The position numbers and the translations under genes are program-made. Of a stretch of 64,000 nucleotides of DNA, positions 33,848-46,618 are shown piece after piece. Below the pieces are notes generated by a model that saw only the letters and a program-made list of their open reading frames with translations, ran no database searches and was not told where the DNA came from. Source of the stretch: Panaeolus papilionaceus (lineage: Eukaryota > Basidiomycota > Agaricomycetes > Agaricales); NCBI GenBank assembly GCA_015501605.1, contig JADNRZ010000006.1, positions 248,001 through 312,000 of the forward strand. Direction: 5' to 3'. Positions within the stretch are counted from its first letter, which is position 1. Each line of letters starts with the position of its first letter.

Positions 33848-36800
33848 CTAGGCGGGAGAGCGGCTGCTTGAAAGTAATTGCCTACTATACAACTTCAGTA
33901 AAACGTCCATAATTTCCTCCAAAGGCACCGTAGCGTATTCGTTGACATATTGAGGCAATGAATCTTCGAGATTAAATCCAGCCTTCTTCATGAAGAAGGG
34001 GTGCATTACATCTGGTGTTGCCTCTCCTAACTGGCGCATAGTCAGTCGCTCGATATGTCGAGTTCTTGGTCTATATGCGATGTTTGGTCGCAATTTGGGC
34101 CCTTGAACCGTCGTTGGATCTTGATCCTTGTTGGGGAATTGAACTGGAGGGGAGACTGGAGGTGTGCTGCTGATGAACTCCCTCACGTCGGTAGCCTTCG
34201 ACGACGACGGAGTTGGTACATATGCGACATCTGAAGGGAGCGAAGGGGAGCCATTCACCTCTCGAAGGGGCAGAGGCTCTGGAACTTTCTTCTTTCGTTG
34301 ACCATGACCAGGTGGCTGACTACCCGAAGTTGTATTGAGCAGTGACACACGCCAATCCTCTGCGGCTCTAACTTGATCCATTTCCCGTGTCAAGTTCTTG
34401 CGCAAAAGAGTGAGCCAGGTGTAGAGGGACATATTAAGTGTGATGTAGATGTCTTCGAACTCTTTCATCCCGTCACGTCGGATGAATTTGCTGTGGAAAT
34501 CGTAGTCGATTATGCGATTGTTGTCCTCGACGTTTTCTTCGCTCAACATTCGCATTTGCATGGCAGGCAAACCGACAATGATAGCTTCCGTTGCGTCCTT
34601 GAAAAGCAGACGCAACCACTCCTGGCCATCGCTCCCTTCTAAGGGGTTCAATGAATAGGAGGGCAAGTAGGCTATTTGTGAGTATTTGGAAATGGTCATC
34701 GATGCAAACGAGAGATGTATGTCTCGTTTAGCCTCAGAGCCTTCATTCCCAAGACGATCGAGACGCGCAAAAACCTGACGCCCAATAAACTGAGCGACTT
34801 CTCCATCTCGAACTGAACGTGGGAAGACGATAAGGCGCAGCAGACCCAAACGGAGGCTCATATGCTGCGTAACGGCGAACGTGGTGTCCGATTCTGCTTC
34901 TTTGAACTTTGCCCTGGCGGAGTGCAACATGGCTTCGGCAACTGTAGATAGCGGGTTCTCAGGTTTGGGAGTCCGGGTAATGCGGAAAGTTGTCGACTCT
35001 TTCGCGGCTCCCTGTCGTTGGGTGTCTAGGTTGGCTTTAAATTTGTTGAAGTACGAGAGCATCTTTGGGATGGTGCCAATAGTGACGACTGCCACTATCT
35101 CGGGACTGTTTACAGTAAAGGAAAGTTGGAGAGGCCGCTGTTCATTGAGAGATGTGGGAGTTGTAAGTGACCAGTCATCGCTGATTTCTACCTCCAGTGG
35201 TTCTGCTCTGTTTTATCCGTCATTAAACAAACGCACCAACAGACCAAAGAAATTCTTACCGATAATGCAGCAACTTCTGTTGATCAGACTCTATTACCGC
35301 AATGAGGGCTCCACTAGTCAAACGGAGCTCAAGGGTCTTCTTCCTCTCATCTTCCATTATTGATGCCTCTGACCTTCTGATTGTTTGGAAAATGCACGTT
35401 GGAACTCGAGCGTTGCCTGAGATATTGCCTGAAGCAGACATAGTTAGGTCGGCCACATGCAGGAACACCTCCTTTAGGTCTTCCGTCAATTTTGTTCGGA
35501 AAACGGTTTGAGTGAGGTTGAGGTTGATGGACGAAATTGACTGGCCTAGATCGACATTCAGTCTGATTTCCCGGATTCGTAACAGAACCATGGTCGAAAC
35601 GTGAGTTGAAGTTGAACTGTCACTCGCGTCGACCGACGAAAGGAGTATGTGTGACGACGGCTCCGAGGGTGACTGAGAGTTCAACACGGGGATGCGATCT
35701 AACCATACGGCCTTGAAGCACAGTACATCTTGAAGGCGGGAAAAGCGGACGACGCCCAGGAGCTCCGTATCAAGCACCATAGTGATGAAGCTTGACGGGG
35801 TGCTGTCCACTGATCCCATCTTAATAAACGACACGGAGAAGCCAAGATCTCGTGTGTCAAGTTTGACGCAGTCCTCGCTCAGGAATCCATGCTTCAAACC
35901 AAGGGTAAGTCCAGCTACACTTCCCGAGAAGGATATTTTTCGCGAGCCAGGCGAGACATTTATCATGAATCCTCCACTCTCCCAATGGACACCCGCTATG
36001 ACATTGACATCAGGTTGGCAGGTTAGCTCCAGTTTGGACTTGTCAATGCGAAGACTAAAGGATATCTGCATGCTGACCATCGAGTCAAGCCCTTCATCTT
36101 TGGGAAGATAAGAAGGACCGGAGTTTTGAATTGTGGATGATGGGGGGCTTTGACTTGTGCTAATCTTCCGCATGCGGGTTTCGACCTGATGGACAACCTC
36201 CGTGACAAAAGGGAGAAGTGTTGGGCTCAGCACGTTTTGGCTCGAGTGTATTGTACTTTGAAAAAGAAGGATAGACGGCTCAAGCTCTGCTGTGTTGTTT
36301 GCCTTCTGAGGGCTCATCATCGCCCGGTATTCCGCCCAGACAGAAAGCATGGGTAAATTGAAAACCTGAACTCCAGCCGCCAGGAGTTGTTGGTCAGAAA
36401 ATTCAATTGTTGGGTTCAGTGATAGTGATTTGCTCTTGAGGGCTGTCAAAGCAGATGTGCTGTAGAACCGGACTTTTCCGCTCATGAAAACCAGCTTCGA
36501 AAAGATGTGAGATGCAGGTAAAGTTATTAATTGCTTTTCGTGGACGGCTGCAGGATGGTCAGGTGGTCGGGCAGTCATAGGGGTTTTGGGAGCATTGGCC
36601 GAGAGACGTTCGACGCGTTCTTTGCCATGTCGGTATACGTCGATCAAGGAGAAGATATAGTTGGGTATACTAGAATCGATGTCCAGAATGAACCCGCTGA
36701 CGTTGGCTTCGATCCAAATCTTCCTCGCAGAAGCGGACAAAGATGACCTAACATGAGCCTTCATCTCGGGATACAAGAGGCGATTGCGAGTTTGATGGTT

Positions 36801-39800
36801 GTCCGCGTTAAAGTCATCAGCCGACGATTGTCGGAAACTAATGAAATATGAGTAAGACTAAGTGTGTCGCGCTCAGTTACTTACCGCGGTACGAATTGAA
36901 AACAAAGATTGTGCATTGAGGCTCTCCCTGTCTGCCCTTTTTGTACACGAAAATCGACCGATTTGACTGTGAAGAGGAATGCACGGACGGCCTGGGAAGT
37001 TTTGGACCTTTTCTGAGGAAGCTCTAGCTCTTCGGAATGTATCAAAGGAAAGGCGACCCCAATGTTGTGAATGGAAACTTTGATAGTAAACGAGTTGACC
37101 CAGGAAGCTCGTTCCAACTGGACATCGTTCATGTTGACGTCAAACGTCTCGAGAATTTTCTGAGTTTTCTCTTTGAAAGCAGCTAGTTCCATTGCACGCT
37201 GTTCCTCTCTTTCCAGCATCTCGGCCTGAATTCACGATTAGATAATGAAAGGTTGTGGCAAAGAAAACCATGATGGTCACCTGTAGATTATCAATAAAAT
37301 CACCTAATTCTCCAACGGAACTCGGTTGCATCACAGCTTGTGTTTTGTTGATGACAAGTTCCAAGCTGTTGTCTTCAGCAAGGGTGGAATTCGAACCGCT
37401 GAAATCAAGCACAACGAAGGCAGATCGATGGTTGCGGTTGAAGCTGTTTCCCTGAAGCTGAGCATTTCGAGGTGTCAAGGAAAACGCTAAGTCCGAAAGA
37501 GCAACGTCCCATGCCCATCTGTCCTGATTCGAAAGATTGCCATTGATGTCATGACATTCCAAATACAGAGCGGAGGGCACGCCCGTCAATCCCAGTCGGA
37601 AACCACGCATTTTGACGTGTACCCTATAATGGAAATTTCTTCCTTTTTTAGAAGGTAGTTCCTGAGGTTCAGAGTTTGCCTTCACACGCGTTCTTTGGAT
37701 GAGAAGGAGAAGATCATTGAAATCTTGACCGAACTTTTGCTGTACTGCCAAAATCGTATCCCAATGTGAGGGTTTAACACGGAGGTCGATAAAGTCAAAC
37801 AACACATATGATTCAACGTGGAACCCGTCAGAACCGCCAGTGAGCGAAAATGGGGGCAGTGTCACTTTTACTTTGGAAGTCGACGTCGTATCCTGTTTGG
37901 AGAAAATCTTCAATGATATTGAGGTATTCTGGACACCAAACGCGTGTGTAAAGCCACTCCTGAGAACCTTCAGAGAATGCGCATATGCCACGGTGTTTTG
38001 AATTTCAAATGATAACCAAGTACCGTGCATCACTTGCAGCAAAATCTGAGCGTTGCGGACCTCAAGATGGAGTTGTATTTCAGGAGCTTTACGGGTTTTC
38101 CTTGAAGAAGTCGGCGACACAGTCTTTTTAGGCCCTGCGTTGTATTCCGAAAGCAGGGTGTTGATAGCAGCTTCCAATCCCGGAAGGTAGTCTGCACGCC
38201 ATTCCTCCACAAAGCGATAAAGACGAAGAGCACTGCGTGGTACGTGGATGTGAAAGGTGTTCATGGACACAAGGAGCTTGTGATTGCCGGCAGATGTTGC
38301 ATCAGGCTTTGTCACTTCACTGATGACACCATCAAGGAAAGCAACAACGGCCAAAATATCTTGATCTGTTTGTTTCTCAAAGTCACGGGGAGAGCGTGCT
38401 TGAAGATAAAGTTCCTTGAAGCTTAGATTGGCGCTGGCGGACATGAGTTCATTCTGCATCAGGAGGCAGCTGGATGTTGCATGGAACGATTCAAGACCCA
38501 GGACAAGTAATAGATTTTCTGCCGCCGCTTTAATTCGCAGAGACTGGATCTCTGCCATAATTTGCAAGGAGGTGATTGGGGTCGGATAGCTCGATGGCTT
38601 CTCAGATTCCTTTCTCGCTCGTAGGCCTTTGGAGTCTGAAGAGGGTGTGTTGAATTGGCGCTTGACGCGTAGAACATGCTCGGTGAAAAGCGTGAGGTGG
38701 GGTGCGAGGATGAAAGTGCTATTTCCTAGAGAAATATTAAGCGAAAAATGCCGCACCATTCGTGAGGAGCGTGATCGAAGGGAGTTTTGTGAAGCACTCG
38801 ACGAATTTAGCGGAATTTGGATGAGCTCATGGCCTTTACTATTCGCTTTGAGCCACAAGTGATCGAGGTGAAGTTCGCTCGAAAATCCACCACGTGGGTC
38901 GGACACCACAGCGCCAATGCTGCCGAGTTGTATGGTGAACGAGTCGAATGATTGCAATGCACCCTTGGACTGTTCGCTTCCTGACGTCCCTAAAAGTCCA
39001 TTTATAACTCCCAACTGAGATATATCAAATAACTCTTGGTCAAGAGAGGTCAAACGATCTTGTAGAAGAGGCAGCAATGACGCTGGTGATGCTTGATTGC
39101 TATGATGGTTTCCCATTGCAGAATCTTTCAGGTTCCAAACACCATTGCGGAGATGGAAGAGGAGTTTGAAGGGTATTGATGTCCGGAGCAAATGAGGGTG
39201 GCCAGAACCGACCAGATAAGAGGGTTGGACGACGGATAAAGGATCTACGACCGGCTGTTGTTCTGTGGCATTGAGGATGGCAGTCATGAGTTCCTGTTTC
39301 CTTTCGAGCACTGTCGAACCACCATCACGGAGGATATGGAACAATTTCCTCCCTGACAGGCCTATGGAAAGGCTGGCAGCCACAACCATCTCAGGTGCTT
39401 CGTGGATTGTCTTCAAAAGTATTTCGTTCGTCCAAAATCCAACACTTTTGCGATCGACAGTGAAAAGTATGTTGGAGAAACATACTTCCAACAACGAAGA
39501 TCCTGGAGATAGCCTTTTTCGCTCCATTAACTTATCAAAAGATGCCTTGGCACCCCCTAAGTGGACCTGGAAAGCCGAGATCTCTCGGCTTGTTACCATC
39601 GACAATGCCAACTTCTGTAAGTTTAGCCGAATGACCCCTGCAATATCGACGTTAATGGGATTCTTTGTTTCCCTGAAGGACTTGGGGACTTTGGGGTAAC
39701 CTTTTTCAGAAAGAACTATGTGATGTAGAAGGACGAATGAGACGGAAGGAATGTCAAAGTCGACGGCGATATTGGAAGGGGATTTAGAATCCGTGACCTC

Positions 39801-42800
39801 AGATATTTGATCAGAGAGGAAGGAGTCGAGCATAACACCAGCATCTGGCCTCTAAATTTGATGATTAGACGCTTCTCCGGGAGAACACAGAAGTTGAAAC
39901 GAACATGTTGCTCGAAATTTTCTTTAAAAGCTGATACAGTCGGGATAATGAGTGGACTTGCTGTTATTCGGATCTCATTTGGGAAGACCACACGGAGAAT
40001 GGTGGCTGAGGTGCCTTGACCCAACTTGGAGAGAAGAGGAAGGACCCGGAATGTGCTCTGCGCATTTGTTGGTGCTACTTGACTAGGAGAAAGTGATAGT
40101 GGGATCTAAAACAAATTAATGGCATACAAACATGAACAGGCTATATAAATACCTTGACCTGGGAGCATGGTTCATGGCACCACGTTTTTGGGTTGTCCGA
40201 CCAGTTCAAAGAGTAATGAGGCACCAAAGAGGAATAGAACGATAGAAGTGTGCCTAGCTTGGGCATTCTGGGAGAACCTGTATACATGTTAGATGGAACC
40301 CAAGGTGGATTGTGGGCATAATGAACAAACCTTCTTCACCAGAAGACCAATCATCGTCGGACGAGCCTCCCTCGGTCAGGTCTGCATTATCTGATTCATC
40401 TCCGCTGGACATGGCAAGTTCATCTTCATCGTCAGCGTCGATCCTCGGAGTTGGGAGACGAGTTTTGCTAAAATACTTTGAGACTAGGTAGGCCAAGATA
40501 TTGAAAAAATACCCACGCCAAGCGAGCATCACGGTCAGCCTCAGAAACTCTCTCTTCGCCTTCAGAATCCGAGAAATGTTGTGCAGAAGATAATCTCCAG
40601 CGAAGTGGGTTGCGCGACGGTGAAACACGGTGATGAACAGCGGGCTTTGTAGTAGTGACAAGTCGTGTCGTAGATCTAGGTACAAGGGGTTGAGGAAGGA
40701 ACAAACCAGCCTTGTGACAGTCGGTGCCTGCAAACACTGAGCATATGCACAACGAATAAAAGAGCTACCAACCTCGGCTTGATCTCATGTTGCCATTCAG
40801 TGCATCGAAAATCCGCTGAGCCCGCCCTGTTGACTTATCCTGCTCTGCAATAAAATCACGCTGATTATGCGCTTTGAGGGTGTGATCATTTGGAACAGAA
40901 TATATGTCGGCGTAGACGTTCAGGTGGAGGCATGAAGCTTCCAACCAGGCATTCCGTCCTGCAGATGAAGTCAACAGGAAGCGGACAGAAATCATGGGGA
41001 ACTTTAAACTGGTGATCTTGTGGTAATGCTGAGTGCTGAGATCGTTGTGGTCCACCTTCAGTCCTCTAGGTAATTGAACGACCACAGCTGCGCTTCCGGC
41101 TTTCAAAGTGAGGGACAGCTCTTTGACTGCAACTTTATAAAATGTGACTAGGGCTCGGGGTTAAGAAAACAAGACATCGTTTGAGTGTCAAGTACTGACC
41201 ATCGGGATCTATCGACGGTGAGAAATCGCTAGCAGGAGCATTGAGGAGGTCCACAAAATTCACTCGGAAGGCGGTGGCGATGGGCAGTAAAATATTCAAG
41301 TCAGCTATCGACAGCATCGTTTTCACCGATCCTACGCATATTTCCCAAATGCAAACATAGGTTGCGGTTCTTGGTTTTGGTCCGAAGAGACGATTTGCAG
41401 TGATATCAAGGCCTAAAATTTCGTTCAACAGTTGCAATTATTAATGGAGACATCTTAACCTACCGTTAATCGACATGATTTTCCTTTGTATTAGCGGTTC
41501 AAGAGGTAACGAAGAAAGATTCATTTCACTGAATCCCATCAGGATAGGGTCGATATTTAGTGACATGTCTTAGGAGTCGTGAGTATGGGGTTAACAGCCG
41601 AAGGAAGGGGCAACAAACCGAGATAGTAATCATGTAAGCGGAGATGTAGTTGTACTTCAGGAGTCTTAAGGTACAAAGAATCGTAATCCATGTCCGTCTT
41701 CGATGTGCTTGAACCTAACAGATTCTTTGGGAGCAGAATGGTTGGGGAGTTAGCCTGTAAAAACAACTCCACCTGAAGGTCGTTGTGCTTATGATGACTG
41801 TTGATGAAAACTCTAGGCTGCTGATGAAGGATTCATACCTTTCCTGGCCGATATTTCAAATTTATGGGGTCACCGAGTGGATCGTCTCGCCGACGCTTCT
41901 CGATATACTCGTGAAGGGTTTGGAAATGGGTAAAGGACCCAAGATAATTGTCCCTCAGTACCATGAAATGCCTAATGGCCCAGCCATACGCGACGAATGT
42001 CACCTTGTCAAGCTGAGGGTATTGAGGTAAGTAGAGAGTCGAACACACGGGTTAGAGGAGCACCTTGATATCCAGCTTCAATTGCTCGATCAAGTCAGTT
42101 CGTACGTCACTATACCAGATATAAGACCCAGTTAGGCCAAGAGGGCCGGTCCTCGCAATATGTGCACCATTTTTCGGCGTGTGCATAGCATGTGTGTTCC
42201 ACCTTGGAAGTGACATATCCAGAGATAGCTCTGGAGCCGTTGCAGAGAATGAGATGTCTGACGAGTCAGGACGGTAGACGTTAGACGATATGCCTGTCTC
42301 CACTCGGATATGAGGTCCTTGAAGCACGACCAGGGCTGATAGATATTGAGTAACGCGTTCTGAGAAAGCTATTGGACCGCATCGTACCATTTTCATCTCT
42401 GTTGAGAGGTTTATCAATGATGTTCTGATCATTGACATAGAGATTGACTTGGAAGTGATGCATCTCAAGCTGAAACAAATACACCATAGGAATGAACTTC
42501 TGGTAATCCGTCGGGGGTCCGGATGTCCAGTCTTTCGAGAGATCTGTAAACATATTGATGTGATCTCTCAAGAGATAGAGCGACGGCTGACGAAGAAACA
42601 CAGCAAATGTCCATGTTCTCTCCGCATTCCATAGCAAGGGTGTAGGCATAGCACAACGCACCTATTAATCAGTCAGGAGTAGGTAAGAAGAACATAATAC
42701 TTTAAAACACACGCGACATGATTCGGCCGAGATTAGTTGAATGTCGTTTAAGCTTGATGTCAAAACAACCGAGTCGAGATGCACCTCCAATGTAGATTCA

Positions 42801-44758
42801 TAGCCGCCAGGACCTACAACCATCGGCATGGCATAGCTTAAGGAAGACCTATCCCCGACAGAAACATTCAAACTTGCGGCTTCCCGCTTCTTGGGACGAT
42901 TGGGAATGTGAACTTCTCCGTCCCATTGCCAGTCCTTTATTGCGAATTCAGAATAGAGAGAAAAGAACCAAAAGAGTCGTACCTTTGAAGCCTCTCGGAA
43001 GGGGATCTGCAAATTGGTATCACCTCTAAACTCGACAAAAATCTGCAGCGCGGTCCAAACTCTGGCGTCCCCTGGGTGCAGCTGCTCGCTAACGTCCATT
43101 TTCTGGTAGGTTGGTGGAAAAAATGCTTTCTGCAACTCGGCTCTGTTCACAGCGTTAGACACGTAGATTCAGCGAAGTTTACGGAACTCCTGCCTTTGTC
43201 GATCTGACCACGGCCCATAGTGAAATGACCCTCCATGGACTACAAGGTCGAATCCCCATTCAGGCGGAGAATCGCCGTTGCCTATGTCGTAAATACCATT
43301 CCCCATCCCTCGGACTGTCTCTTCTTGGGGAACAAGACCAACTACATCGACGTAGTATGTCAAATCCAGACTGCTTGCTTCTAAAATCTTGCCATCAACG
43401 GCGTATTCAAATGCTGCAAAGTCGACCCCTATAGGAGTTGCTTCCTCTGTCTTGCGCCCTGAGCTATTTATATATGGTCCAGGTTTGCTTCCTTGAAATT
43501 TCCGTTGAGACTGCCTTGTGCGAAGGTATTCCAGCGTGAGGTTATACAAAGAAATATGTCGAAAAAGTTTCAGGAATGACCGATAAGATTGGTATAACGA
43601 TGGTCGGTCAGGTGTGTGTTGGGTTGAGGATCTGGACAAAGTCAGTGACGGTGGTGGTGACTCGTAAAATTAGAGAGCTCACTGGCGGATTCGATTATGA
43701 ATAAGGGAGCCTATTGTCGACATAGGATCGACATAGTCGTCATTACGAACCAGTTGTATCAACGGTCGATGAAATTGGAGATTGAGGTTTTGCTTGTACA
43801 AATCGTACCTAGATTTGGCCTGATCTAGTCGTTAGCCGGATTAACAAGGTTGTAGAAGAAGTTTGAGCGCACCGGTAGCGCACCATAGTTCCCAACGGCG
43901 TGTCGGAACTCGGCAACCAAGAGTGAAGGCGTAGATGGGTTGCCTATAATAATAACACCGCGTTCTACGTCTATCCCCAAAGGTAGAAGGTCCTTTGGAT
44001 CTAACTGAGGCAACTGGATTCTGATCCAAGCTATAGCGTTGCGAATCACGCTAGGTATGCGTATTCGTGAGCGCAGCCCTGATGAATGTGTACCTGGCCA
44101 CGTCCCATAAGTTGTCAATGGCTGGGTGTTGTCTAAGTCAATAACTGGAATCATACCGCGACGGATAAAGGACCTTGCGGCCCACTGGTAGGAGCTAGCA
44201 CGTGAAGTTGTACGCCTCAGCTTCTCGACTTCTGCTAATATTGTGTCGTATGCAGCTGTTTTGTTGTATATCAGCCACTCCAAGCCGTGCAGAGACACTT
44301 GAACGCGGCAGTTCCATAGACCTGCTGCAAACTTGGCTACGACAACTACGTTAGGAATTAGTCCTAATTGCCTAGTCCGAAGCACGCACCTTCTTCACCC
44401 TTGGAAATATATATGTCCTCCTCTGAGGCAGGTCTTCTTATCCAATATCTCCATTGAATTTGTGCCTTGACGATCTTCAGAGTCTGGTTGCTTGAATGAT
44501 ATCTTACATCTTTGAGTAGGATTCTTCCAGCCAAAAGAGAGAAGTGAATGGAACCTGTGGACTGTTTAGAATGTTCAATGGTGGTCAAAAAGCTTGCACA
44601 CCGATTTCTACCCAGATACTGGAAGCCTCCTGGTTCCAGTACAGTAGACGAATGGCCAAACCGATGAAAAATGCTAGAAATCTGTTCCAGTAGAAAAGGT
44701 AGAGAATTAAAGAAACCACGACACAGATACACGCCGCAAGGAGGAAACGATTAAACAT
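33848..44758 (-). CDS. CSF1: CSF1, giant bridge-like lipid transfer protein (BLTP1 family)
   Basis: One gene of 10.9 kb coding for roughly 3,000 residues. Csf1 belongs to the repeating-beta-groove proteins (Vps13/Atg2/Tweek relatives) that bridge membranes at ER contact sites and move lipids in bulk, linked in yeast to GPI-anchor synthesis and cold growth. The start at 44758 gives MFNRFLLAACICVVVSLILY and a second hydrophobic stretch FYWNRFLAFFIGLAIRLLYW, the N-terminal membrane anchor of the family. Next comes the Chorein-like start GSIHFSLLAGRILLKDVRYH followed by SSNQTLKIVKAQIQWRYW. Long exons (39833-37140, 36776-35256, 35095-33848) lie in the C-terminal part; the 5' half has many introns of ~50 nt. 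The end has FNLEDSLPQYVNEYATVPLE then EIMDVLLKLYSRQL, the conserved Csf1 tail. Junctions were not all traced. Confidence 0.88.
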
Positions 44759-44970
44759 AGTGTGAAATGGGAATAGTTATGGTGAAGGTTGGACAGCGGA
44801 GACTTGTATGTAGCAGTTGGGGTACAATGCTGCGAATTCAATGTTCCATATCAACTGTTGGGGTGTATGATTAGGTGTGCCTCGAAGGTCTAAGTAATCC
44901 GCTAGAGAGTAACAGACGGTGTGTCCGTGATAATGCTTGTCGCTGCTCACGATTACTCTTGCGGTACCAG

Positions 44971-44990
44971 TAGTAGTACTAGTACTACTA
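44971..44990. repeat. 20-bp perfect palindrome
   Basis: The half-site TAGTAGTACT is followed directly by its exact reverse complement AGTACTACTA with no spacer. It lies 213-232 bp upstream of the CSF1 start codon. It could be a regulatory dyad or chance in a trinucleotide-like stretch. Confidence 0.8.
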
Positions 44991-45130
44991 AGCTTAGCCT
45001 TTGTGGCCTGATGGGCTCAGACTCCAGAGCTGAGTGATTTGCGTACCCCGTGACCGTACATTTCCCACCAAGTGCCTTTAAACTTAAAGCCTGGCTGTTA
45101 GGAACTCAACACTTAGTCTCCATGTCCACC

Positions 45131-45262
45131 GACAACATTAATATTCATTCGAATTGCTCCATGCTAGCCCCTGTGTCCTTGGGGATGAATCATTTGCACT
45201 GCTATCGTCAAAATAGACTTATTGATGAAATGCTAGATTCCTGCATCATCCAACTAAGCACA
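45131..45262 (+). pseudogene. degenerate fragment resembling Ty3/gypsy reverse transcriptase
   Basis: The plus-strand translation in this stretch includes LAPVSLGMNHLHCYRQNRL followed by IDEMLDSCIIQLST. This resembles the region just before and at the start of the reverse transcriptase domain in Ty3/gypsy elements, where a PVxxRPYRYP...QKxEI segment leads to (L/V)xEMLxxGIIxPSxSPxxSP. The key R, P and G residues are replaced, and similarity stops after the STEV position. Only ~44 codons are similar, and no LTR, gag or integrase sequence was seen nearby, so it is a decayed scrap if real. Confidence 0.35.
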
Positions 45263-45430
45263 GAGGTTATCCAGAATCAATCCAGAACATATGATCACCA
45301 ATTACTCTATACCAATTAACAACACAATTGCAACACAAACCCAGGGAAAATTACATTATTAATTAGGATATGGAAGAAAGTCAGTCCTTTCATAACTAAT
45401 TACACACATACTCTAGCATGACAGACGCTT

Positions 45431-46364
45431 TTAATCCAAGTTGGTGCCCATTCCCCCAGGTATTCGAATATCTCGGTTGGCATTCGTACCAGTTACAGCT
45501 GTAGTGGCAGTAGTGGGACCTTGAGGTCTTGCCCTACGTGCCTCTCGCATCTGCATAGTAGCCTGCATAAGAATTCCAAGGCTTGAAGGAAGTGGCCATG
45601 GTGCAGTGTTTGGTAGTGGAAGGGCATTGCGAGAGGTGTTTTGGCGAGAAAATCCAGTTGGTGCCGGGCTGGTCAATCGGGTACGAACCAGGCCAATACG
45701 TAGATCAAGGACGAGGGGAGCAAGGTTTGGGTCTGAGCGAGATTTAGTCTTCATAGGCACTAAAGGCGTCGGTGAGTGTATTTGATAGGTTGGCAAGGTT
45801 GGGCTCGAGGAAGAGATGGAAACGTCGGGGAGGAGAGGATCAACGAGCTGAGAGGTAGGGGTAGCCTCATATAACGAGGTCTCATAGCTGATAGTGACAA
45901 GCAAGAGTTGTAGAATAATGATGAGAATATCTAATGCGCATAACTGCAATCTGCTCGGCAAGTAGGCTAGTTCATTGTAAGCCCAATAATCAATAATGTG
46001 CTGCATGATGGACTCACACATTCCAATGAAGTCTAAAATGACATTTCTACCTTCCATCACGGCTTTCGTTGAATGGCTCATCAAACACGGAAGATTTAGC
46101 ATGAGGATAACGATGTAGAAGAATTTCAAGGACCAGCCGCCTTCAAATTCGATGGGAAGAGAGCAGTAATGTTGAGTGACGAAGCGGGTGATGTAAATCC
46201 ATAATGAGGGGGATAGAAAGAAGGATAAGGCGTGTAGTTGATATAACAGAGTGTCAACCTAGCAAAGAGGAATTTAAAAAATTTACTTGAGTCGTCGACC
46301 ATAATGTGAACAGACTCACGGACTGAATGAGGTGTTGCCTCTGGTAATAAAACTGTTTATGCAT
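45431..46364 (-). CDS. DUF1746 membrane protein, Dsc4-like (Dsc E3 ligase subunit candidate)
   Basis: 290 residues in two exons, 46364-46320 and 46258-45431. The spliced N-terminus (MHKQFYYQRQHLIQSVDTLL) followed by YQLHALSFFLSPS matches the fungal DUF1746 domain, present in Dsc4 of the fission-yeast Golgi Dsc ubiquitin ligase that activates SREBP. A membrane segment follows (SLKFFYIVILMLNLPCLMSH), then GRNVILDFIG, and a third hydrophobic stretch (LCALDILIIILQLLLVTISY). The C-terminal half is P/S/T-rich and low complexity and ends in a GT/N/R-rich tail. Domain assignment is good; the Dsc4 role is inferred from the domain only. A MITE sits 255 bp upstream of its start. Confidence 0.7.
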
Positions 46365-46618
46365 GACATGAATGAAATAGCGGAAAGACGGTATAGTGTC
46401 TGTGTTAGACTGTCTGATTATCAGTCTTGTGTAGGGCAGACTGGCATGCTTTCAGAATAAAAGTGCAAGTTAACACTGTTTGTAGGCAGTGAAAGTAAAT
46501 GGTCAAGTCAGTACAGTCACCAGTGCCTGAGTAAGTAGTAGTCCGAATTGACATGTCATGCCCCCATTCCTCGCGTGCGTGCGTGCGCAATCATTAAAAT
46601 GTATTTCCTTTTCAGGTA

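Larger units (their letters stand above)
44759..45430. other. intergenic with palindrome and retroelement relic
   Basis: 672 bp between the CSF1 start and the 3' end of the DUF1746 gene. It contains a 20-bp perfect palindrome and a short reverse-transcriptase-like relic, both listed separately. Otherwise nothing supported; CSF1's promoter must lie here. Confidence 0.5.

Noticed and set aside
39265..39699. 144-codon plus-strand frame inside CSF1
   Set aside because: Antisense to a long CSF1 exon with clear family conservation.
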